In this document: piece by piece, positions 6,412-13,637 of the stretch
Position numbering within the stretch: the first letter of the stretch is position 1
How the letters are laid out: every line of letters starts with the position of its first letter
Source: Sphingomonas bacterium
Lineage (GTDB): Bacteria; Pseudomonadota; Alphaproteobacteria; Sphingomonadales; Sphingomonadaceae
DNA length: 14,399 nt
Assembly (NCBI GenBank): GCA_026785645.1
Contig: JAJAZM010000119.1
Span: forward strand, 1-14,399
Reading direction: 5' to 3'
Translations under genes and position numbers: made by a program
The notes under the pieces: model-generated
Told to the model about the DNA's origin: nothing
Databases searched by the model: none
The model's input: only the letters and a program-made list of their open reading frames with translations

Positions 6412-7671
6412 TCACTCCGGCGGAGTCGAGTGAGCCGGCGGTTCGCCGCGCCGCAACAGGCGCTGCGCGAGGCCGAGCGCAGTGCCCACCGCGATGGCGA
6501 TGGTCAGATCGCTGAACAGGGTCAGTGCAAAGGTAACGACTAATAGCAGCCGGTGGCTCAACGGTGCGCGGAGGCGCTCGGGCCAGCGATGGGGCTCGCT
6601 CATCACCCAGGCGGTGACGATCAGCAGGCCGGCAAGCGCGGGCATGGCGAGATAACCGGCCAGCGGTGCGGCGGCGATCATGATCAACAAGATCGTGATG
6701 GCGTGGACGATTCCGGCAACCGGGGTGCGCCCGCCGGCGCGGACATTGGTTGCAGTGCGTGCGATCGCACCGGTCGCTGGGATCCCGCCAAATAGCGGTG
6801 AAGCGATGTTGGCGATACCCTGTGCAAGCAGTTCGGCATTCGAGCGGTGCGCGCCGCCGATCATCCGGTCGGCGACCACTGCCGAAAGAAGGGATTCAAT
6901 GCCGGCGAGGAAGGCAATGATCAGCGCCGACGGGAGCAACTCGCGGATTCGCTCGAGGCTGAAGGGCGGAATTGCAATCATCGGCAGGCCGTTGGGCAAA
7001 TTGCCATAGCGCGAAAAGATCGTGTCGACCGGGAGCGCGAGGAGCGCCACCGCCGCCGAGGTGAGCGCGATGGCGATGATCGAGCCGGGGAGCCGCGGGA
7101 CGAATTTGCGAAGGCCAAAGATCAGGACGATCGCGCCGACCCCGATCACGAGCGCAGTCGGATTGACCGTCTCGCGCGCGGCCCACAACGCCGGCAGGAT
7201 ATGGACCAGGTCGGCGGGCATGCGTGCGATCGTCGGGCCCAGCAGATCCTTCAACTGGCTGACCGCGATGATAACCGCGATGCCGATGGTGAAGCCTTCG
7301 ATCACCGGTTCGGGAATCAGGGCGATCAGCCGACCGGCCTTCAGCAAGCCGCCGATGACGAGGATGATCCCGGCCATCAAGGTAGCAAGGAGCAGGCCGT
7401 CGAAGCCGAACTGCTGGATCACGCCATAGACGACGACAATGAATGCCCCGGTCGGCCCGCCGATCTGGACCCGGCTCCCGCCGAACAGCGAGACGGCGAG
7501 CCCACCGATCACTGCTGTAACGAGACCGGCAGCGGGTTGGGCGCCGGAAGCGATGGCGATGGCAATACTGAGCGGTAGCGCGACCATCGCCACGGTAACC
7601 CCGGCGATCATGTCCGCGATCATCAGCTTGGTCGAATAATGGCGTAATGTTGTCAGGAGCTTGGGTTGCAT
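6412..7671 (-). CDS. SulP-family inorganic anion transporter lacking a STAS domain
   Basis: Multi-spanning inner-membrane transporter of the SLC26/SulP family; sulfate or bicarbonate are the usual substrates. It has 419 residues from the ATG at 7669-7671. That start was chosen because the further in-frame open stretch (to a TTG at 7755) is not hydrophobic and does not resemble the family. Family hallmarks seen: ADMIAGVTVAMVALPLSIA (19-37), SRVQIGGPTGAFIVVVYGV (66-84), and the long cytoplasmic-facing segment around FLAGIESLLSAVVADRM (254-270) with NIASPLFGGIPATGAIART (288-306). Hydrophobic helices continue to about residue 404. The protein then ends with a short polar tail, where most SulP proteins add a ~100-residue STAS domain. 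The 457-bp region downstream shows no STAS-like coding in another frame, so a fresh frameshift is unlikely. No clear Shine-Dalgarno sequence. Substrate cannot be read from the sequence. Confidence 0.93.
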   Translation of the reverse strand: MQPKLLTTLRHYSTKLMIADMIAGVTVAMVALPLSIAIAIASGAQPAAGLVTAVIGGLAVSLFGGSRVQIGGPTGAFIVVVYGVIQQFGFDGLLLATLMAGIILVIGGLLKAGRLIALIPEPVIEGFTIGIAVIIAVSQLKDLLGPTIARMPADLVHILPALWAARETVNPTALVIGVGAIVLIFGLRKFVPRLPGSIIAIALTSAAVALLALPVDTIFSRYGNLPNGLPMIAIPPFSLERIRELLPSALIIAFLAGIESLLSAVVADRMIGGAHRSNAELLAQGIANIASPLFGGIPATGAIARTATNVRAGGRTPVAGIVHAITILLIMIAAAPLAGYLAMPALAGLLIVTAWVMSEPHRWPERLRAPLSHRLLLVVTFALTLFSDLTIAIAVGTALGLAQRLLRRGEPPAHSTPPE

Positions 7672-7775
7672 CACTTGCGCTATGACCGAGGAGCGGTGGA
7701 AGCAATCCAGCGGCGCGGTGCGATCAAGGCAAAACCGAGCCTCGACGGCGCGCAAACGGCTCGTTAGCAGGCACC
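7672..7775. promoter_or_regulatory. Divergent intergenic region between sulP-type gene and mtgA
   Basis: These 104 bp must hold the start signals of both flanking divergent genes, unless mtgA or the transporter is read from farther away. I found no convincing -35/-10 pair and no inverted-repeat operator on either strand. A weak CAGG lies a few bases before the mtgA ATG. Confidence 0.4.
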
Positions 7776-8774
7776 ATGGCCAAACGATCCACCACCAGCA
7801 TTCCCAAATATCGCCGCCAACGGTCCAGTCGGCGTGGCGTCGTCGGCGGTTTGTTCCGCTTCCTGCTCAAGTTGATCCTCGGGGTGTTGCTATTCTCGAT
7901 CCTGTGGGTGCTGGCTTATCGCTTCATCAACCCTCCGCTGACCGCAACGATGGTCGGTGATGTCGTCGGCGGGCGCGGGCTCAGCAAGGACTGGATGAGC
8001 CTGAAGGCGATGGACCGCGACATGGTCCGCGCCGCGATCGGCGCCGAAGACAGCAAGTTTTGCGCGCACAACGGCTTCGATATGGAAGCGATCGAGGATG
8101 CGATGAAGCGCAATGCGAGCGGGGGTCGCATCAGGGGCGGTTCGACGATCAGCCAGCAGACCGCCAAGAATGTCTTCCTGTGGCAGGGCGGCGGCTATCC
8201 GCGCAAGGCCGCCGAAGCCTACTTCACCTTCCTGATTGAAAAGCTGTGGGGCAAAAGGCGGATCATGGAAATCTATCTTAACGTCGCCGAGACGGGGATT
8301 GGCACTTATGGCGCCAACGCCGGGTCGCTGCGCTATTTCGGGCATGATGCTTCGGCGATGAGCGCAACCGAGGCCGCGCGGATCGCGGCGATCCTGCCGC
8401 TTCCCAAGAAGCGCGGCGCGGTGGCGCCGAAGGGCTTCACGAAGCGCTACGGTAATTCGATCGCGGCGCGGGTCGGAGTGGTCGGTCGTGACGGGCTCGA
8501 CGCCTGCGTCTATGCCGGCACCAAGGCCCCGGTGAACAAAGCCCCGCCCAAGGTGACCAAGCCGCCGCGCGAGCTACCGGGCGCCGAATATGAAACCGCC
8601 ACCCCGCCCCCGCCCGAGCTCAGCATCGACGCACCGCCGGTCGACCTGCAACCGACCCCGGCGCCGGGGACGCCCGACGCGCCGGTTGCGAGCGAGCCGG
8701 TGACGATTGGGGAGCCGCAGGTCGAACCAGCGCCGACTCAGGAGCCGACGACCGCGCCGCCACCGGGAACCTAG
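7776..8774 (+). CDS. mtgA: Monofunctional biosynthetic peptidoglycan transglycosylase with Pro-rich C-terminal extension
   Basis: Polymerises lipid II into glycan strands at the periplasmic face of the inner membrane (GT51 family). It has 332 residues. A basic cytoplasmic start (KRSTTSIPKYRRQRSSRR) is followed by a single membrane anchor at about 23-47. The GT51 domain at about 60-245 carries the signature motifs: EDSKFCAHNGFD (91-102, catalytic Glu91), GGSTISQQTAKN (121-132), RKAAEAYFTFLIEKLW (143-158), and KRRIMEIYLNVAETGIGTYG (160-179). No transpeptidase domain follows, which separates it from class A PBPs. Unusually, residues ~250-332 form a Pro/Ala/Thr-rich, probably disordered tail; the E. 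coli enzyme stops at about 242 residues. The ATG at 7776 gives the expected N-terminus. The gene ends at a TAG that overlaps the dnaE stop codon on the opposite strand. Confidence 0.96.
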   Translation: MAKRSTTSIPKYRRQRSSRRGVVGGLFRFLLKLILGVLLFSILWVLAYRFINPPLTATMVGDVVGGRGLSKDWMSLKAMDRDMVRAAIGAEDSKFCAHNGFDMEAIEDAMKRNASGGRIRGGSTISQQTAKNVFLWQGGGYPRKAAEAYFTFLIEKLWGKRRIMEIYLNVAETGIGTYGANAGSLRYFGHDASAMSATEAARIAAILPLPKKRGAVAPKGFTKRYGNSIAARVGVVGRDGLDACVYAGTKAPVNKAPPKVTKPPRELPGAEYETATPPPPELSIDAPPVDLQPTPAPGTPDAPVASEPVTIGEPQVEPAPTQEPTTAPPPGT

Positions 8775-11700
8775 CCGACCAGCGCCAACTTTGGGCCTTC
8801 CTGCGCCGACAGGGTCACCGCGCCCGGCCCGAGCAGATGGTCAAGCCGCGCGGCGAGGTCGGCGTCGAGCGCGAAATCGCGGCCGAGGATGAGCAGCGCT
8901 TCGCGATTGCCGCTGACTGGCACGCTGGCGCGAATGAGGCCATTGCCACCGCGTGCGGCGGCGAGGTGCGGGACGACGGCCGCGAGGGCGGCGGAATCAT
9001 TGATGACGAGATCAAGCTGCAACCGGGTCATTTTGGCGAGGCTGTCGATCGGCTGGAAATGCTTGACCGTGACGCGCGGCACTTCGTCGCCCGGGCGGCG
9101 GTCGAGCTCGACCGTCATCAATCCGCAGGTTCCCGCCTTGGCCGCAGCCTCGAGCTCGGCTGACGGGCCGGCATCGAACACGGTGGCGACATATTGCCCC
9201 GACGCATCGGAGATGGTCGCCATCATGTAGCGCCGCCCCTTCGCCGAAGTGCGCCAATTGATCGATTCGACCAGGCCCGCCATCATCGCCGCAGACCGAC
9301 CACCATCGGCCGGGGCGGGAAGCAAAGCGAGTTCGGCGAAGCTCTTGACCCGGTGCGCGGCGAGCAAGTGACGCTGGGCATCGACCGGATGGGCGGAAAA
9401 ATAGAAACCGAAGGCATCGCGTTCGGCGGCCATCCGTTCGGCCAGCGTCCAAGCGGCGTTTCTCGGCAAGCGGATCGCCGCGACCGACGAATCACTGCCC
9501 GCGCCGCCAAACAGGCCATGCTGGCCGCTGGTGCGCTGGTCATGCGCCGATGCGGCATGGGCGAGGAGCGTTTCGGCACCGGCGAACACAGATGCGCGAT
9601 CGGGATTGAGCCGGTCGAACGCACCCGCTGCGGCGAGGCTTTCGAGCTGGCGGCGGTTGAGCAATTTGGGGTCTATCCGCGCGGCGAAATCGTCGAGCGA
9701 CTTGAACTGGCCCTTGGCACTACGCTCCGCGACCAAGGCCTCCATCGCTTTCTCGCCGACTCCCTTGAGCGCGCCAAGCGCGTAGCGCACTGTACCGTTT
9801 TCGACCGAAAACGCGGCCTGTGACGCATTGACGTCAGGGGCAAGGCATTCGACCCCGCAGCGGCGGATGTCCTCGACGAACAAGGCGAGCTTGTCGGTCT
9901 GGTGCATGTCGAAGCTCATCGACGCGGCGAAGAACACAGCGGCATGATGCGCCTTGAGCCAGGCCGTATGATAGGCGACCACCGCATAGGCTGCGGCGTG
10001 GCTCTTGTTGAAACCATAGCCGGCAAACTTGTCGATCAAGTCGAATAACTCGTTGGCCTTGGGCGGAGCGATGTCATTGGCCGCAGCACCCGAAACGAAG
10101 CGCGCACGCTGCTCGTTCATCTCCGACTGTATTTTCTTGCCCATTGCACGACGCAGCAAATCCGCCTCGCCAAGGCTGTAGCCAGCGAGCACCTGCGCCG
10201 CCTGCATCACCTGTTCCTGGTAGACGAAAATGCCATAGGTTTCGGCCAGCACTGCCTCCAGCATCGGGTGCGGGTACGCCAATGCAACACGGCCATTCTT
10301 GCGGTCGCCGAACAGCGGAATATTGTCCATCGGGCCGGGCCGGTAGAGCGACACCAGCGCGATGATGTCGCCAAATGCGGTCGGGCGGACCCCGGCGAGG
10401 GTGCGCCGCATGCCTTCGGATTCCAGCTGGAACACCCCAACGGTTTCACCGCGTTGGAGCAGGTCGTAGACCTTGGGATCGTCCCAGGTCAGCGTGGTGT
10501 AATCGACCTCGATCCCTTGCAGACGAAGCAGGCGCTGCCCTTCCTTGAGCACTGACAGCGTCTTGAGCCCGAGGAAATCGAACTTCACCAGCCCCGCCGC
10601 CTCGACATATTTCATGTCGAACTGGGTGACCGGCATGTCCGAGCGCGGATCGCGGTAAAGCGGGACCAGTTCGTTGAGCGGGCGGTCGCCGATCACCACG
10701 CCGGCGGCATGGGTCGAGGCGTGGCGCGGCAGCCCCTCGAGCTTCATTGCAAGGTCGAGCAGGCGGCGCACCCCGGCGTCATTCTTATATTCGGCGGCAA
10801 GCTCGCTGACTCCGTTCAGGGCGCGCGGCAAATCCCATGGCTCGGTCGGGTGGTTGGGGATCAATTTGGCGAGCCGATCGACCTGGCCGTAGCTCATCTG
10901 CAGCACACGCCCGGTGTCCTTGAGTACGGCGCGCGCCTTCAATCGCCCAAAGGTGATGATCTGCGCTACCCGGTCGCGGCCATATTTTCCCTGGACGTAG
11001 GTGATCACCTTGTCGCGGTGGGTTTCGCAGAAATCGATGTCGAAATCGGGCATCGACACGCGTTCGGGGTTAAGAAAGCGCTCGAACAGCAAGCCCAGCG
11101 CGATGGGATCGAGATCGGTGATCAGCAGCGACCAAGCGACGATGCTCCCCGCGCCCGATCCGCGTCCCGGGCCGACCGGGATATCATTCTGTTTGGCCCA
11201 TTTGATGAAGTCGGCGACGATCAGGAAGTAGCCGGCGAAGCCCATCCGGGTGATGACGTCGATCTCGAAATCGAGGCGGTCACGGTAGATTCCAAACCTA
11301 TCCCCCTTCCCGTTTGTGTCGAGCGAAGTCGAGACACGTCCCTCGACTTCGCTCGGGACAAACGGAAGTTTGGACAGGCGCAACTCCAACCCCGCATGCG
11401 CCTCGCGCCGAAGCGTCTCATCCTCGTCGTCGGACAGGCGCGGGAGAATCGGCTTGCGCTGGGGAGCGGCGACCGCGCAGCGCTGGGCAATGACCGAGGT
11501 GTTGGCGATCGCCTCGGGCAGATCGGCAAACAGCGCGTCCATGTCGCTCGACGGCTTGAGCCACGCCTCAGGCGAACTAATCGGGCGGTCGTCATTCTCG
11601 ACATAGGTCGAATTGGCGATGCACAGCATGATGTCATGCGCGGCGTGGAAACTGGGATCGGCATAATGGGCAGGATTGGTGGCCACGATCGGAAGCTCGG

Positions 11701-12283
11701 TGGCGTAGGCAAGGTCGATAAGCGCCGCCTCGGCCGCTTCCTCAACCATGTCGCCGCGCCGAGACAATTCGATATACAGGCGATCGGGGAACAACGCACG
11801 GAGCCGGGTCGCATAGGCTTTGGCCTTGTCGATCTGGCCATCGGCGAACAGGCGCGCGAGCGCCCCCTCCCCGCCTGCGGTCAGCGCGATCAGCCCGTCG
11901 GTCGCGCCATCCAGCGCATCGAACGTGACATGCGGTTCCTCGGCGATGGGGCGTTCGAGATGCGCTTGGCTGACCAATTTGCAGAGGTTGGCATAGCCGG
12001 CATCGTCTTGCGCCAACAGTACTAGCCAGTCGAGCTTGCCCTTGGGGCCGATGTCGGCTGGCCGCGAGACCCCGAGGATTGCGCCGACGATCGGCTGGAC
12101 ACCCGCCTTGAAACACGCCTCGCCGAACGGCATTGCGGCATACAGCCCGTTGCGATCGACCAAAGCGGCGGCGGGAAAACCGAGCCGCGCGGCATGGGCG
12201 GCAATCGCCTTGGGCTCGATTGCCCCTTCGAGCATCGTGAAGCAGGAAAACACGCGCAACGGGACATAAGGGGCGGCCATCAT
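8771..12283 (-). CDS. dnaE: DNA polymerase III alpha subunit (replicative polymerase)
   Basis: Catalytic subunit of the replicative DNA polymerase. It has 1170 residues from the ATGATG at 12278-12283; a GTG at 12316 would add 11 residues unlike the family. The N-terminal PHP domain (about 4-270) has lost metal ligands: VFSCFTMLEG replaces the usual HSxxSxxDG, so an active PHP nuclease is unlikely. Palm: PDFDIDF (412-418, catalytic D415 and D417) and VKFDFLGLKT (D569). Fingers and helix-hairpin-helix follow (GYGFNKSHAAAYAVV near 756-770). The internal beta-clamp motif QHGLF is at 921-925, and an OB fold lies near 1001-1080. Residues 304-329 between PHP and palm are an extra segment encoded by a palindromic repeat, in frame. 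The start lacks a clear Shine-Dalgarno sequence. The stop codon shares CTAG with mtgA, leaving no room for a terminator. Confidence 0.97.
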   Translation of the reverse strand: MMAAPYVPLRVFSCFTMLEGAIEPKAIAAHAARLGFPAAALVDRNGLYAAMPFGEACFKAGVQPIVGAILGVSRPADIGPKGKLDWLVLLAQDDAGYANLCKLVSQAHLERPIAEEPHVTFDALDGATDGLIALTAGGEGALARLFADGQIDKAKAYATRLRALFPDRLYIELSRRGDMVEEAAEAALIDLAYATELPIVATNPAHYADPSFHAAHDIMLCIANSTYVENDDRPISSPEAWLKPSSDMDALFADLPEAIANTSVIAQRCAVAAPQRKPILPRLSDDEDETLRREAHAGLELRLSKLPFVPSEVEGRVSTSLDTNGKGDRFGIYRDRLDFEIDVITRMGFAGYFLIVADFIKWAKQNDIPVGPGRGSGAGSIVAWSLLITDLDPIALGLLFERFLNPERVSMPDFDIDFCETHRDKVITYVQGKYGRDRVAQIITFGRLKARAVLKDTGRVLQMSYGQVDRLAKLIPNHPTEPWDLPRALNGVSELAAEYKNDAGVRRLLDLAMKLEGLPRHASTHAAGVVIGDRPLNELVPLYRDPRSDMPVTQFDMKYVEAAGLVKFDFLGLKTLSVLKEGQRLLRLQGIEVDYTTLTWDDPKVYDLLQRGETVGVFQLESEGMRRTLAGVRPTAFGDIIALVSLYRPGPMDNIPLFGDRKNGRVALAYPHPMLEAVLAETYGIFVYQEQVMQAAQVLAGYSLGEADLLRRAMGKKIQSEMNEQRARFVSGAAANDIAPPKANELFDLIDKFAGYGFNKSHAAAYAVVAYHTAWLKAHHAAVFFAASMSFDMHQTDKLALFVEDIRRCGVECLAPDVNASQAAFSVENGTVRYALGALKGVGEKAMEALVAERSAKGQFKSLDDFAARIDPKLLNRRQLESLAAAGAFDRLNPDRASVFAGAETLLAHAASAHDQRTSGQHGLFGGAGSDSSVAAIRLPRNAAWTLAERMAAERDAFGFYFSAHPVDAQRHLLAAHRVKSFAELALLPAPADGGRSAAMMAGLVESINWRTSAKGRRYMMATISDASGQYVATVFDAGPSAELEAAAKAGTCGLMTVELDRRPGDEVPRVTVKHFQPIDSLAKMTRLQLDLVINDSAALAAVVPHLAAARGGNGLIRASVPVSGNREALLILGRDFALDADLAARLDHLLGPGAVTLSAQEGPKLALVG
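11310..11365. repeat. Palindromic repeat element inserted in frame in dnaE
   Basis: Two 24-nt arms (11310-11333 and 11342-11365) are inverted copies with two mismatches, around an 8-base spacer (ACACGTCC). The core arm is GTCGAGCGAAGTCGAG. On the dnaE strand it reads PFVPSEVEGRVSTSLDTNG, with no counterpart at this site in E. coli DnaE. On the other strand one frame reads VCVERSRDTSLDFARD; I recall both peptides as recurring in sphingomonad annotations (memory, not a search). Its structure is like intergenic REP-type elements, and its use in coding sequence recalls the Rickettsia palindromic elements. Only one copy is in this window. Confidence 0.85.
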
Positions 12284-12340
12284 CCGACTATGCGCAACCC
12301 GGCGAGCGTGCGCCACCCCGGCCCGCGACTTATCCCCAGC

Positions 12341-13588
12341 TTATGCGGGCAGCGGCGTTGCCCGGCGCATAGGCGGGCGTTCGCCATAGGTCAGCGCGCG
12401 CCATAGCCACTCCATCGGACCGAAGCGATAACGCGCCAGCCACCAGTGGCTGAACGCGGTCTGGAGTGCGAAGAAGGTGATGCAGATCGCGAGCACTGCG
12501 GCGCTGCCGATCCGCCCGGCGAGGCCGAGGCCTGGGCCGACACCGAACAGGACGAAGGCGTAGACAAGCCCCTGGGTGAGGTAATTGGTCAGCGCCATGC
12601 GTCCGACCGGGGCGAAGATGCCGAACAGGCGCCGGCCCCAGCCTCGCTGGAGGGCGACCACGATACCGGCGCAATAGCCCGCTGCGAGCAGCAAGGCGGC
12701 GGGCGAACGCAGGCTTTGGCCGATCAACTGGAGATTGTCATTGTCGCCCAGCGGTTGCCATGCGCCAGTATAGAGCAAGCGGATGACCAAGCCGGCCAGC
12801 AGGCCCACTGGAAGACAGGTCATTGCGATCCGCCGAAGCAACGGCAGGAAGCGCGGAATGTCGTCGAGGATCCCGCTGCGCCCGATCGCCGCACCCAGCG
12901 CGAAACGGCCGAGAGCGTAGATGATCCACGCGACCATCATCCCGCCCGCGAACCATTCGGTCCAGCTCCATTGCCAGAAGCTGGCGACGATCGCCGGATA
13001 ATCCCCGCCGACCGCGACCGCCTGCCGCGCGAGGATCGCCGAAGTTTCATAGAGCGAGTCGGGGATCAGCTTGATCCCGGCGAGGCCGAGCAGCCATTCC
13101 TGCAACTTGTCGCTATACAGCGCGGCCACGGCACCGAAGATGACCAGGCTCCGCGTTCGCCAATGGCGCATCAGCAGCAGCCCGAACCCGGCTACCGCGT
13201 AGAGGTTGAGGATGTCCCACACCCACAAGAATATGGCGTTGAGCCAGCCGAACAGCAAAAGCCACGACAGGCGCTGGGCATAGCGTTTCTCGAAGCCCGG
13301 TCGCCCCTCGCCGCGCTTCATCTGGAGATAGAAACCGAGCCCGAACAGGGTGGCGAAGACGGTATTGGCCTTGTCGCCGATCAGCCAGCGCACCGCCCAA
13401 TCGGCATAGCCGTCGATGGTCGCGGTCGGCAGCGCGTCGAGCTGCGCTTCGGTGGCTATCGCGCCCTCGCCGGCGAAGCCGACGAAGTTCATCGTCAGCA
13501 CCCCGAATAAAGCGATCCCGCGCAGCACGTCGAGCTCGGCGATACGATCGCTGCCCGATACCGGCCCTGCCGTGTCGATCGCCGCCAT
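12341..13588 (-). CDS. DUF418-family (YeiB-like) membrane protein
   Basis: Polytopic inner-membrane protein of 415 residues. The family motifs are LDVLRGIALFGVLTMNFVG at 19-37, GRMALTNYLTQ at 329-339, and the C-terminal FGPMEWLWRALTYG at 389-402. Between them lie roughly eight to ten hydrophobic helices separated by short basic loops. DUF418 proteins are often named 'putative transporter' and belong to the wider acyltransferase-3-like membrane fold; no substrate is established and none can be read here. The ATG at 13586-13588 is preceded by GGGGGC, a weak ribosome-binding site. It lies 57 bp upstream of the dnaE start on the same strand and 49 bp downstream of the LprI-like gene. The three could be co-transcribed, but nothing links them in function. 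Confidence 0.9.
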   Translation of the reverse strand: MAAIDTAGPVSGSDRIAELDVLRGIALFGVLTMNFVGFAGEGAIATEAQLDALPTATIDGYADWAVRWLIGDKANTVFATLFGLGFYLQMKRGEGRPGFEKRYAQRLSWLLLFGWLNAIFLWVWDILNLYAVAGFGLLLMRHWRTRSLVIFGAVAALYSDKLQEWLLGLAGIKLIPDSLYETSAILARQAVAVGGDYPAIVASFWQWSWTEWFAGGMMVAWIIYALGRFALGAAIGRSGILDDIPRFLPLLRRIAMTCLPVGLLAGLVIRLLYTGAWQPLGDNDNLQLIGQSLRSPAALLLAAGYCAGIVVALQRGWGRRLFGIFAPVGRMALTNYLTQGLVYAFVLFGVGPGLGLAGRIGSAAVLAICITFFALQTAFSHWWLARYRFGPMEWLWRALTYGERPPMRRATPLPA

Positions 13589-13605
13589 TGATAGCCCCCA
13601 AACCG

Positions 13606-13635
13606 CTTATGCGCGTCGGACGGATTGGCTGGCAA
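13606..13635 (-). promoter_or_regulatory. Candidate promoter of the DUF418 gene
   Basis: On the minus strand, TTGCCA (13630-13635, five of six consensus bases) lies 18 bp from CATAAG (13606-13611, four of six). The predicted start lies about 10-12 bases before the ATG at 13588, leaving just enough leader for the GGGGG ribosome-binding site. Pattern match only. Confidence 0.35.
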
Positions 13636-13637
13636 GC

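Noticed and set aside
6084..6543. Several short plus-strand open frames in and beyond the gene-poor gap
   Set aside because: They overlap one another, cross the two terminator hairpins and the SulP gene, and lack ribosome-binding sites and recognisable domains.
7672..7755. Upstream extension of the SulP frame to a TTG start
   Set aside because: The 28 extra residues are polar and Cys/Arg-containing, unlike SulP N-termini. The internal ATG at 7671 gives the expected start.
10709..12025. 438-codon open frame antisense to dnaE
   Set aside because: Shadow of dnaE, which is intact on the minus strand; no domain or start signal seen.
12284..12316. GTG start for dnaE 11 codons upstream
   Set aside because: The added residues do not match DnaE N-termini, which begin close to the VPLRVFS motif; the ATGATG fits better.
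12330..12338. TTATCCCCA, one base from a DnaA box, just upstream of dnaE
   Set aside because: A single near-match with no neighbours of the same kind; too common by chance to support replication control or an origin.
12446..13510. 354-codon open frame antisense to the DUF418 gene
   Set aside because: Highly charged, compositionally odd translation typical of the complement of a membrane-protein gene.
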